From JAVBOW01 sp031549495 (GTDB lineage: Bacteria; Bacteroidota; Bacteroidia; Bacteroidales; Rikenellaceae), in assembly GCA_031549495.1 (NCBI GenBank), contig JAVBPS010000052.1, positions 1 through 38,197 of the forward strand: a stretch of 38,197 nucleotides of DNA, read 5' to 3'. Position 1 is the stretch's first letter, and every line of letters begins with the position of its first letter. The position numbers and the translations under genes are program-made. Positions 16,201 through 23,111 of this stretch are shown here, piece by piece. Under the pieces are notes generated by a model. The model searched no databases and was not told where the DNA came from. It saw nothing but the letters and a program-made list of their open reading frames with translations.

Positions 16201-16599
16201 GCCACGCAGTCCTACCTCGACGGCTTCGGCGTTTCGCGCCAGTCGGCCGAGGCGCGCGACGAGGGCGGGGTGTGGATCAACGGGGGCCGCAACAAGGTCA
16301 ACCCGAAGAACTACTACCAGACCGTGGGCGGGGGCCAGACCCTGGCGCCCTATGTGTACAGCGCCACCAACGTGCGCCTGCGCGAACTCTCGCTGGCCTA
16401 CGACCTCCCCTCGCATTGGTTTGGCGACAAGCTGAACGTCACCCTCTCGCTCGCCGGGCGCAACCTGTGGATGATCTACAACAAGGCGCCGTTCGATCCC
16501 GAACTGACCGCCTCGACGGAGACCTACTACCAGGGTTTCGACTACTTCATGCAACCGAGCCTGCGCAGCATCGGCTTCGGGGTGAAAATCCAATTCTAA
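13258..16599 (+). CDS. SusC/RagA TonB-dependent transporter with STN domain (PUL2)
   Basis: This 1113-residue TonB-dependent outer-membrane transporter has a signal peptide ending near residue 34 (SVFAQ). The STN domain is at about 35-110 (VSVHLKKANFAEVFREIEKQ, YRFFYNN). A carboxypeptidase-regulatory-like domain follows at about 128-205 (VTGVVKDSQGEPLAGVSIV). The plug starts at DGVVITALGIKRETKSL and includes VMRGAKSLFGNNNALYVVDGVPM and GANGVIVITTRQG. The barrel ends in SIGFGVKIQF. The plug style (ALGIKRE, FGNNNALYVVDGVPM) is the one I associate with SusC proteins next to GH18 endoglycosidases, which agrees with the gene at 18249. Its leader is overlapped by the antisense RNA candidate. Confidence 0.95.
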   Translation: MQKIFLPTRFSRKTRPVLLLFAAIFLLCGSVFAQDTKVSVHLKKANFAEVFREIEKQSAYRFFYNNAVVSSSHNLDVDADGKPVSEILRELFAGTGMNYRLVETYIVVTTRGGDEEEQFSKMIAGKEVVTGVVKDSQGEPLAGVSIVQQGTSNGTASDPSGRFSIRTMGSAPVLAFTYVGFQTQNVAVAGRAVVNVAMNPEDLTIDGVVITALGIKRETKSLTYDVQEVSSDKFTTVKDASFVNSLAGKISGVTINSSASGIGGSTRVVMRGAKSLFGNNNALYVVDGVPMPSLKTEQPSDFYKVPNYGDNDGISFLNPDDIQTVSVLTGSASAALYGQQGANGVIVITTRQGSPGKVRVSVSNNTMFMDPLVMPEFQTTYGAEEGSFQSWGAKLGTPSSYDPRDFFQTGYTVSNTVGVSFGTEATSVYASVGSFNGRGVVPNTKYGRYNFNMRSTSNLVKDKLTLDLGATYVVQNDQNQRAQGQYHNPLVPIYLFPPSDDIDKYELFERYNVERNFKTQYWPYGNMGMGMQNPYWITQRSMFYQDRDRYTLSAQLRWNIAPWVNISGRVKLDNTEAESVKNFYASSDKLFASDNGHYMDYTTTTKQSYADVIVNFDRKICRDWRVVANVGASLMDNRYDMNGYEGNLGLVANKFHVKNIDTTDPKSYPTEDGYHYQDQATFATMQFSYRSWAYLDLTGRVSWPSALYGADKSMLFYPSVGLSSVVSDIVDMNVAGISYLKLRASLSGVGNAPKPYYTYKATYAFDNGYYSTSTYPLGTWLKPERTESFEVGADVKFLRGMFTFNATYYDNNTYKQFFELTPPLDSEYTKIPLNAGRVRNHGVELGLGFGHTFGAFRWDSKLLYSRNINKIIELVPEGTQIDGYDFQTSSIPMSSALNNAYRMILTTGGTMGDVYVKGLRTDSHGDIWVSATTGEVQVSDTPLYAGTTLPDFNASWNNSFSWKGFNLNVLLDARVGGIVVSATQSYLDGFGVSRQSAEARDEGGVWINGGRNKVNPKNYYQTVGGGQTLAPYVYSATNVRLRELSLAYDLPSHWFGDKLNVTLSLAGRNLWMIYNKAPFDPELTASTETYYQGFDYFMQPSLRSIGFGVKIQF

Positions 16600-16612
16600 A
16601 AGCGTAAGAACC

Positions 16613-18241
16613 ATGAAAAGATACGATATCATGAAATTGGTCCGCACGGCCCTCGCCGTGGTGTGCTGCCTGGTGCTCTGCAGCGCGTGCACGGGCATGT
16701 ACGGCGACTACAACACCAACCCCAACGAACTGACCGACGAGGACCTGGAACGCGATTACCTCAATTCGGGGATGGCCTCCTGGACCCAGATGCAGATGAA
16801 CATCTTCCCGATCGGCGACGGCTCGAACCCCTACCAGCGGGTGCAGAACCTGGCGGGCGACATTTACGCGGGTTATATGGCCGGCAACAACAGCTGGGAG
16901 AGTAATTATAATAACTGTACTTACTACCTGGTCGACGGCTGGGTGAGCGTCTCCTACGAAAAGACCTTCAAGGAGGTGATGTCCGCCTGGAAACGCATCC
17001 AGGGGATCGATCAGGAGAAAAACCCGGCCAGCTATGCCGTGGCGCAGATCATGAAGGTGCTGGCCGTCAGCCGCCTGACCGATATGTTCGGCCCGCTGCC
17101 CTATTTCGGCTTCGGACAGAATCCCGGCATGGCGACCCCGTACGATTCGCAGCGCGACATCTACAGTTCGTTCTTCACCGACCTGGACGGCGCCATTGAG
17201 GTGCTCAACGAATTCATCTCGGAAAACCCGGGCGCGAAACCGGGCGCACGCTTCGACCTGGTCTATGACGGCGACTACGAAAAGTGGGTCAAACTGGCCG
17301 CCTCGCTCAAACTGCGCCTGGCCATGCGGCTTTACTACGTCGACCAGACTTTGGCCCGGGAAAAGGCCGAGGAGGTGATGGATATTACCAAAACCCCCAA
17401 CGGCGTGCTTACGCTTGCCTCGCAGACCGCTGCCGTCCACTCCAAGGGCAGCACCGTGATCGCGCATCCGCTGAAGATGCTGTGGGATAACTACTCGGAC
17501 ACCCGCATGGGCGCCACGATGGATTCCTACCTGAACGGTTACGGCGACCCGCGCCTGCCCAAATATTTCAAGAAGGCCGCTTACTCGGGTACCGGGGCGA
17601 GGGACTATATCGGCCTGGCCAACGGCACCTTCATCAACGCGACCAACCGCGAAACCTATAAGACCTTCTCGTGCCCCAACTTCGACGGCGCCGAGCCCGT
17701 GCAATGGATGTGCGCGGCGGAGGTCTGGTTCCTGCGCGCCGAGGGTGCCATGCGCGGCTGGACGATGGGCGGCACGGCCGAGGAGCTCTACAATCAGGGG
17801 ATCAAAACCTCGTTCGAGCAGCACGGGGCGACGGGAGCCGACAGCTACCTGGCCAACACGACCGCCAAACCCGTGAACTACGTCGAACCCGGCGGGTCGA
17901 CGACCGCGGCCCTGGGTACGGTTACGGTCAAATGGGTCGACGGCGATCCCGAGGAGACCAGGCAGGAGCGCATCATCACCCAGAAATGGATCGCCATGTA
18001 TCCCGACGGGCAGGAGGCGTGGAGCGAATTCCGCCGCACGGGATACCCGAAACTCTTTCCCGTGAAAACGAACTATTCGTTCGGGGCGATCAACTCCGCC
18101 ACCCAGATCCGGCGCCTGAAATACCCGCTCAGCCAGTACGACGGCGACGGGGCGACGGTGATGGCCGGAGTGGTCAATAATGCCGACATGCTCGACGGCC
18201 CCGACACGGGCGGCACGAAACTGTGGTGGGACAAGAAATAA
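16613..18241 (+). CDS. SusD-like glycan-binding lipoprotein (PUL2)
   Basis: This 542-residue SusD-like lipoprotein has lipobox LCSAC (Cys26). It belongs to the divergent SusD-like group: it starts YGDYNTNPNELTDEDLERDYLNSG, has AVAQIMKVLAVSRLTDMFGPLPYFGFG in the helical core, carries CAAEVWFLRAEGAMRGW, and ends RRLKYPLSQYDGD then LWWDKK. It forms the lid of the PUL2 SusC. It starts 13 nt after susC and its stop lies 7 nt before the GH18 start, so these genes share a transcript. An alternative start at residue 7 (16631) would also give a valid signal peptide. SusD-like proteins of this type often accompany N-glycan endoglycosidases. Confidence 0.93.
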   Translation: MKRYDIMKLVRTALAVVCCLVLCSACTGMYGDYNTNPNELTDEDLERDYLNSGMASWTQMQMNIFPIGDGSNPYQRVQNLAGDIYAGYMAGNNSWESNYNNCTYYLVDGWVSVSYEKTFKEVMSAWKRIQGIDQEKNPASYAVAQIMKVLAVSRLTDMFGPLPYFGFGQNPGMATPYDSQRDIYSSFFTDLDGAIEVLNEFISENPGAKPGARFDLVYDGDYEKWVKLAASLKLRLAMRLYYVDQTLAREKAEEVMDITKTPNGVLTLASQTAAVHSKGSTVIAHPLKMLWDNYSDTRMGATMDSYLNGYGDPRLPKYFKKAAYSGTGARDYIGLANGTFINATNRETYKTFSCPNFDGAEPVQWMCAAEVWFLRAEGAMRGWTMGGTAEELYNQGIKTSFEQHGATGADSYLANTTAKPVNYVEPGGSTTAALGTVTVKWVDGDPEETRQERIITQKWIAMYPDGQEAWSEFRRTGYPKLFPVKTNYSFGAINSATQIRRLKYPLSQYDGDGATVMAGVVNNADMLDGPDTGGTKLWWDKK

Positions 18242-18248
18242 CCGAAAA

Positions 18249-19277
18249 ATGATGAAAACGATGAAAAAATATTGCTTTGCGCTTTGTTCGCTGCTCCTTC
18301 TGGGCGCATGCGACGAGTGGACGCAGATTGAGGACGTGGACCTGCAGGGGTCGAAACTCCGCTCGCAGGAGTATTACAACAACCTGCGCGCCTACAAGGC
18401 TTCCGACCACCAGATCTTTTTCGGATGGTTCGGCGGCTGGAACCCCGAGAAACCCTCGCCGGGCAACAGTTTCCGCTCGGTTCCCGACAGCGTCGACATC
18501 CTCTCGCTGTGGGGCGACTACGGCACGATCACCCCGGCCCGCAAGGTCGACATGGAATTCGTGCAGCAGACCCTGGGCACGAAAGTCACCATGACCCAAC
18601 TGCTGCTCTGGCTGCCCGACGAGTACCAGGAACAGGCCGCAACGGATGAGGAGGGGGCGATCCGCCAATATGCCCGCGACCTGTCCAGCCGCCTGATCAA
18701 CGACGGTCTCGACGGGCTGGACATCGACTGGGAGCCCTACATCACCGGATACACGTTCTATTTCGAAACCACGGCGCGTTTTCGGATCTTTACCGACGAG
18801 GTGTCCAAATATTTCGGGCCCCTTTCAGGGAGCGGCCGCCTGCTGTTGCTCGACGGTACGAGCAGCACCGTGAGCCGTGTGCCCAACGACCAGGTGGGGG
18901 CTTTCGACTATGTGATCTACCAGGATTACGAGTATTCTTATTACAGTTCCCTGCAGGGCCACTACTCCGCTTATGTGCTCGATGCGGGCTGGCGTCCTGA
19001 GCAGATCGTCCATACCGAGACCTTCGAGCGGCGCTGGCAGGACGGCGGCTACACATTCACCAACCGCGACGGCAGCACGACCAACGCCCTGACCGGCTAC
19101 GGCCTGTTCCAGCCGATGGTCGACGGCAAACTGGTGCGCAAAGGCGGCATCGGGGCCTACCACATGGAGTATGACTACAACAACAACCCCGACTACAAGT
19201 GGATCCGCAAAGCGATCCAGGCGATGAACCCGGCCGGCACGACGCCCCTGGCTTCGGGCGAGATCCCCGGACAGTGA
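18249..19277 (+). CDS. GH18 lipoprotein, probable endo-beta-N-acetylglucosaminidase
   Basis: This 342-residue lipoprotein (Cys21 in LLGAC) has a GH18 TIM barrel. The catalytic signature DxxDxDxE is intact as DGLDIDWE, residues 155-162, with Glu162 as acid/base and Asp160 assisting the substrate-assisted mechanism. Other barrel landmarks are FFGWFGGWNP (58-66), SLWGDYG (86-92) and YVIYQDYEYSYY (221-232). I start at 18249, 7 nt after the susD stop; ATGs at 18252 and 18261 are equally possible. Some GH18-like neighbours of SusD in gut Bacteroides have lost catalytic residues and only bind glycans; this one has not. Beside a SusD-like protein and a DUF1735-LamG protein it resembles the EndoBT-type enzymes that cut the chitobiose core of N-glycans. 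The exact N-glycan type is not predictable here. Confidence 0.85.
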   Translation: MMKTMKKYCFALCSLLLLGACDEWTQIEDVDLQGSKLRSQEYYNNLRAYKASDHQIFFGWFGGWNPEKPSPGNSFRSVPDSVDILSLWGDYGTITPARKVDMEFVQQTLGTKVTMTQLLLWLPDEYQEQAATDEEGAIRQYARDLSSRLINDGLDGLDIDWEPYITGYTFYFETTARFRIFTDEVSKYFGPLSGSGRLLLLDGTSSTVSRVPNDQVGAFDYVIYQDYEYSYYSSLQGHYSAYVLDAGWRPEQIVHTETFERRWQDGGYTFTNRDGSTTNALTGYGLFQPMVDGKLVRKGGIGAYHMEYDYNNNPDYKWIRKAIQAMNPAGTTPLASGEIPGQ

Positions 19278-19307
19278 TCCCCTTAACGGATAAATAAAAA
19301 GACTGTT

Positions 19308-20489
19308 ATGAAAAAGTATATCGTTTCACTCCTTCTTTTGTGCGCCGCCCTCGCGGGTTGCCAGAATCCCGGCGACTATCAGGAAAAGATCTTCTTCACG
19401 GGGACGGAAATGGCCGTGACCAAGCGTTTTCCGGTCGACATCGCGCCCATCTCCTACCCGGTGAGCATCTCGGCGTCGGCGTTGGTCTCCTCGGACGTGA
19501 CGGCCCTTCTGGTGCCCGCGCCCGAGTTGGTCGAGGCTTATAACCAGGAGCATAACACCATCTACAATGTGTTGCCCGCGAATACCTATCGCCTGGTCGA
19601 TGCGCAGGTGACCATCCCGGCGGGCAAAGCCGTGTCGAGCCCGGCCATGCTGGAGATTACCACCACCGAGGGCATCAACGGCGATCTGGCCTACCTGGTG
19701 CCCATCCGCATCGCCGATGGGGCCGACATGCCCGTGTTGAAGGCCTGCGCGGTGATCTACGTGATCATCAGTGTGCCGATCATCACCGCGGCGCCCAACC
19801 TGAACGGCCAGTATTTCTTCGAGGCCACCCAGTTCAAGACGTGCGAGGCCACCAAGGACATGGGTGCGTTCACGATGGAGACGCGCATTTGCCCCCACCG
19901 CTTCCGTTCCGACCCCGAGCGGCCGACCAGTTGCTCCATTATGGGCATCGAGGAGCGTTGCCTGCTGCGCTTCGGCGATGTGAGCATCGCCCGCAACCAG
20001 TTGCAGGTGGCCGGCGGCGGCGACCCGCTGACCGTGCCGACGCCTTTCGAGGTCGATAGGTGGTACCACATCGCCCTGACCTACGACGGGAGCATGTACC
20101 GCATTTATGTCGACGGCAAACTCGAAGCCTCGACCACCAAGACCGGTACGGTCAACCTGGCGGGCGTCAACCCCGACGGCGACCGCAACGAGGGGTGGCG
20201 CATCGGTTATGCGGCAGGCAACGGGCGTTGGCTGTGGGCCGACCTGAGCGAAATGCGCGTGTGGTCGGTGGCCCGCTCGCAGGCCGAACTGGTCAACAAC
20301 ATGTGCTATGTCGATCCGCAGACCCCGGGCCTGGTCGCCTACTGGCGTTTCAACGAGGGCGAGGGCGGGCTGATCAAGGACTATTCGCCCAACCAGTTCG
20401 ATATCCAGGCCCAGCGGTACGCGGGCTCGACGGGCGGTACGCCCCAGGACATCGCCATCTGGCAGACCGGCGTGAAATGTAATCCCTGA
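19308..20489 (+). CDS. DUF1735 / LamG-fold surface glycan-binding lipoprotein
   Basis: This 393-residue lipoprotein (LAGC, Cys18) has a DUF1735 domain (about 25-155) containing YNQEHNTIYNVLPANTYRLVDAQVTIPAGK. A concanavalin/LamG-like domain (about 165-390) carries FEVDRWYHIALTYDGSMYRIYVDGKLEAST, WLWADLSEMRVWSVARSQAEL and GLVAYWRFNEGEGGLIKDYSPNQFD, all standard LamG-fold strands. It lies 30 nt after the GH18 gene. This domain pair is typical of surface glycan-binding proteins in endoglycosidase PULs, so a role in holding the glycoprotein substrate for the GH18 is likely. No catalytic residues are evident. Confidence 0.88.
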   Translation: MKKYIVSLLLLCAALAGCQNPGDYQEKIFFTGTEMAVTKRFPVDIAPISYPVSISASALVSSDVTALLVPAPELVEAYNQEHNTIYNVLPANTYRLVDAQVTIPAGKAVSSPAMLEITTTEGINGDLAYLVPIRIADGADMPVLKACAVIYVIISVPIITAAPNLNGQYFFEATQFKTCEATKDMGAFTMETRICPHRFRSDPERPTSCSIMGIEERCLLRFGDVSIARNQLQVAGGGDPLTVPTPFEVDRWYHIALTYDGSMYRIYVDGKLEASTTKTGTVNLAGVNPDGDRNEGWRIGYAAGNGRWLWADLSEMRVWSVARSQAELVNNMCYVDPQTPGLVAYWRFNEGEGGLIKDYSPNQFDIQAQRYAGSTGGTPQDIAIWQTGVKCNP

Positions 20490-20513
20490 TCCTTGATTTT
20501 TTGACGGCGTTTT

Positions 20514-20544
20514 CCCGTGCGGCCGGTTTGGAGGGCCGCACGGG
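20514..20544 (+). other. Intercistronic GC-rich hairpin before the sulfatase gene
   Basis: An 11-bp perfect stem CCCGTGCGGCC (20514-20524) / GGCCGCACGGG (20534-20544) with a 9-nt loop lies in the 78-nt gap between the LamG lipoprotein and the sulfatase. The following bases are GAGCGTCTTATCTG, so there is no T-run directly after the stem. It may lower sulfatase expression or stabilise the upstream message. Confidence 0.6.
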
Positions 20545-20567
20545 GAGCGTCTTATCTGCGATTTTTC

Positions 20568-22124
20568 ATGAAAACCCAATTCAAATACCTTTGCCTGCTG
20601 CCCGCGGCCGCCTGGTCATGCGCCGGGGGAGGGGGAGGGGACGACGGCCTCGAACTGGCCCGTATCCCCGGCGCCGGCAAGCCCCGCAACGTGGTGTTCA
20701 TCCTCTCGGACGACCACCGCTACGATTTCATGGGCTTCACCGGGCGCGTGCCGTGGCTCGAAACCCCCCATATGGACCGCATGGCGCGCGAGGGGGCTTA
20801 TATCCGCAACGCGTTCGTTACCACGTCGCTCTCCTCGCCCAGCCGCGCCTCGATCCTTACGGGCCTCTATTCGCACGAACACACGGTGGTCGACAACACG
20901 GCCCCCGTGCCCGAGGGCCTGGTCTACTTCCCGCAATACCTGCAACGGGCCGGCTACAAGACCGCCTTTTTCGGCAAATGGCACATGGGCAACACCGACG
21001 ATAAGCCCCAGCCCGGCTTCGACCATTGGGAGAGTTTCCGAGGCCAGGGCGAGTATTACAACCCGGTGCTCAACATCGACGGCCAGCAGGTCGAATACCG
21101 TGACAGCACCTACATCACCGACCTGTTGACCGAGCACGCCATCGACTGGATGCGCCGCCAGCAGGACGGACAACCCTTCATGGTCTACCTGTCGCACAAG
21201 GCCGTGCACGACCATTTCCTGCCGCCGCCGCGCCATGCCGGATGCTATGCGGGCAAAACCGTACCCCTTCCCGCATCGTTCGGCGAGCCCTACTACGGAC
21301 GCACCGATCTGCCCAACGCCGATCCGCGCACCAGCCAGCCCCTGGCCGGCAAGGCGTATTACGGCGAGCGGATGCATCCCGACTGGGTCAAATCGCAGCG
21401 CGAGAGTTGGCACGGGGTCGATTACGCCTACCACGGGCGCGAATACTGGATGGACAACGCCGTGCGCTACTGCGAAACGCTGCGCAGCCTGGACGAGAGT
21501 ATCGGCGCGGTGATGGACTACCTGCGACAGGCCGGGCTCGACCGCTCGACGCTGGTCATCTACATGGGCGACAACGGCTTCGCCTGGGGCGAGCACGGGC
21601 TGATCGACAAGCGCCAGTTCTACGAGGAGTCGGTGCGTGTGCCGATGCTGGCCTGGTGTCCCGAGCTGATCGCACGGCCCGGCGAGGTGATCTCCCAGAT
21701 GGTGCAGAACGTCGACATCGCCCCCACGATCCTCGAAGCGGCCGGGCTGCAGAAGCCCGCGCAGATGCGCGGCGCCTCATTCGTTCCCCTGCTGACGGGC
21801 AAAAGCGTGCCCTGGCGCGATAGGATCTTCTACGAGTATTACTGGGAGTACGAATTCCCGCAGACCCCCACGATGCACGGCGTGCGCACCGACCGCTATA
21901 AGCTGATCCGTTACCACGGCATCTGGGATACGAACGAGTTCTTCGACCTGCAGGAAGACCCCAACGAGTTGCATAACCTGATCGCCGATCCCCGCTATCA
22001 GGATACGATCGCCTCGCTCACGGCCGAACTCTATGACTGGCTCGAGACCACGGGCGGCATGAACGTCCCCCTGAAGCGGACGGATTACAAGCACAGCGAC
22101 CACCGCAACCGGGGACTCTATTGA
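20568..22124 (+). CDS. S1-family sulfatase lipoprotein (PUL2), possibly GlcNAc-6-O-sulfatase type
   Basis: This 518-residue sulfatase has signal peptide and Cys18 in AWSC. The metal-binding N terminus is NVVFILSDDHRYDFMG (41-56). The active-site signature is S-S-P-S-R at residues 89-93, so Ser89 would be converted to formylglycine; this Ser type needs the radical-SAM maturase anSME. Other conserved parts are FFGKWHMG, the DNGFAWGEHGLIDKRQFYEESVRVPML block and KLIRYHG. The ILSDDHRYD, WLETPHMDRMAREG and HEHTVVDN segments resemble the N-acetylglucosamine-6-sulfatase group (S1_11 in SulfAtlas terms), which I suggest with low confidence. The frame stays open upstream to 20517 but only the ATG at 20568 gives a signal peptide. 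It ends PUL2, next to a strong terminator. Confidence 0.88.
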   Translation: MKTQFKYLCLLPAAAWSCAGGGGGDDGLELARIPGAGKPRNVVFILSDDHRYDFMGFTGRVPWLETPHMDRMAREGAYIRNAFVTTSLSSPSRASILTGLYSHEHTVVDNTAPVPEGLVYFPQYLQRAGYKTAFFGKWHMGNTDDKPQPGFDHWESFRGQGEYYNPVLNIDGQQVEYRDSTYITDLLTEHAIDWMRRQQDGQPFMVYLSHKAVHDHFLPPPRHAGCYAGKTVPLPASFGEPYYGRTDLPNADPRTSQPLAGKAYYGERMHPDWVKSQRESWHGVDYAYHGREYWMDNAVRYCETLRSLDESIGAVMDYLRQAGLDRSTLVIYMGDNGFAWGEHGLIDKRQFYEESVRVPMLAWCPELIARPGEVISQMVQNVDIAPTILEAAGLQKPAQMRGASFVPLLTGKSVPWRDRIFYEYYWEYEFPQTPTMHGVRTDRYKLIRYHGIWDTNEFFDLQEDPNELHNLIADPRYQDTIASLTAELYDWLETTGGMNVPLKRTDYKHSDHRNRGLY

Positions 22125-22144
22125 TTGCGCCCTTCCCTGAAAGA

Positions 22145-22175
22145 TAAAGCCGCCGGAGACGATCCGGCGGCTTTA
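22145..22175. terminator. Bidirectional intrinsic terminator between PUL2 and the DUF1573 gene
   Basis: A perfect 13-bp stem (22145-22157 with 22163-22175) with a 5-nt loop GACGA is followed by TTTTAT on the plus strand. On the minus strand the bases after the stem are TCTTTCAGG, so it is weaker there. It lies 21 nt after the sulfatase stop and 21 nt after the stop of the convergent DUF1573 gene. Confidence 0.85.
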
Positions 22176-22195
22176 TTTTATCGAGGTGCGCTTTT

Positions 22196-22630
22196 TTACT
22201 CTTCGGCCGGCAGCACCGTGCCGTTCACCTGCAAATTATTATAAAGCCGGCCGCTGCCGCTCAACAGGCGCACGATCTTGATCACCCCGCCCCGGCGGTG
22301 GCGCGGATCGAAAGTGACTCTCACCGAATCGCGGCCGCCGGGCATCACCGGCTCGCGCGAAAATTCGACGAACGTGCATCCGCACGAGGTGATCGCCTGC
22401 TCGACGGCCAGCGGCGAGGTCCCGGTGTTCGTGAAACGGAATACATGGGTCAGCGGCGCATCCGTCTCGCGGATCGTGCCCAGCCGCCAGAGGGTCGTGT
22501 CGAACACCAGCGGCGAGGGCTCGGGGCCGTTTCCGGCAACACCCCGCCGCCCGCTTCCGCACGCCAGGAGCAGCGAGAAACAGGCGGCCGTAACCACCGT
22601 CGACCGGACGATCTTCAAAAGGCTGAACAT
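22196..22630 (-). CDS. DUF1573-family small lipoprotein
   Basis: This 144-residue protein has a lipoprotein signal (LLLAC, Cys25) and one DUF1573 domain, an Ig-like beta-sandwich common in Bacteroidetes secreted proteins with no settled function. Diagnostic segments are FRFTNTGTSPLAVEQAITSCGCTFVEF (the SCGC motif) and VMPGGRDSVRVTFDP-RRGG-IK. I use the ATG at 22630; the frame stays open to 22774 but that extension is not signal-like. It is a single-gene unit, convergent with PUL2 and downstream of the terminator of the sulfatase-GH2 operon. A link to either PUL is not supported. Confidence 0.85.
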   Translation of the reverse strand: MFSLLKIVRSTVVTAACFSLLLACGSGRRGVAGNGPEPSPLVFDTTLWRLGTIRETDAPLTHVFRFTNTGTSPLAVEQAITSCGCTFVEFSREPVMPGGRDSVRVTFDPRHRRGGVIKIVRLLSGSGRLYNNLQVNGTVLPAEE

Positions 22631-22634
22631 GATA

Positions 22635-22642
22635 CAAAGATA
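22635..22642 (-). promoter_or_regulatory. -7 box very close to the DUF1573 start codon
   Basis: The minus strand reads TATCTTTG, an exact TAnnTTTG match, only 4 nt before the ATG at 22630. If functional, transcription would start at or next to the start codon, giving an almost leaderless mRNA. No TTG is present 19 nt upstream (TCG instead). Confidence 0.4.
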
Positions 22643-23111
22643 CGATTTTTCGGATGAAAGTCGATCGCCTGGTTGTTTTCGACCGGGACGTTGCCCCATC
22701 CGCGCGAACGGAATCCTACATACGGCTTTACAACAAAGGCGCATCGGCTGATGCGTATCTTTCTTCTGCCGCATTGTAAAATTGTAATAAAATTACGCGC
22801 CGGAACAAAATCTACATAGGGCTTTTATCTAAAATGGAATAAAAAACCGAGCAGAAAACTGCTCGGTTTGTGTTGACCTACCGGGGATTTTTTCCTGCGG
22901 TGTCAGTCAGTTCATTACGAAATATCGGAACGAATTTCGGAAAAAAGTTCCATTTTCGCTTTTTTAAGAGGTATTTTTCACCCCCATCAAGTCATTTGCC
23001 TTAAATTCATAAGGCGTCAGAGATGATCATAGCGGCATTTTTATGGTGCGTATATTGACGATAATGATACCGGAAGACAGGAAAGTATTCCAGATATAAC
23101 GATGTTTGATT
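22643..23111. other. Gene-poor spacer of about 470 bp
   Basis: No supportable protein or RNA gene was found. The only clear structure is the terminator at 22841-22869. The right half (22870-23111) is AT-rich compared with the neighbouring genes and shows no repeat or promoter that I trust. Confidence 0.6.
22841..22869 (-). terminator. Intrinsic terminator of the sulfatase-GH2 operon
   Basis: An 11-bp perfect stem AAACCGAGCAG (22844-22854) / CTGCTCGGTTT (22859-22869) has a 4-nt loop. On the minus strand it is followed by a run of U (complement of 22841-22846), so it ends leftward transcription from the GH2 gene, about 240 nt after its stop. The plus strand has no T-run beyond the stem. Confidence 0.8.
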
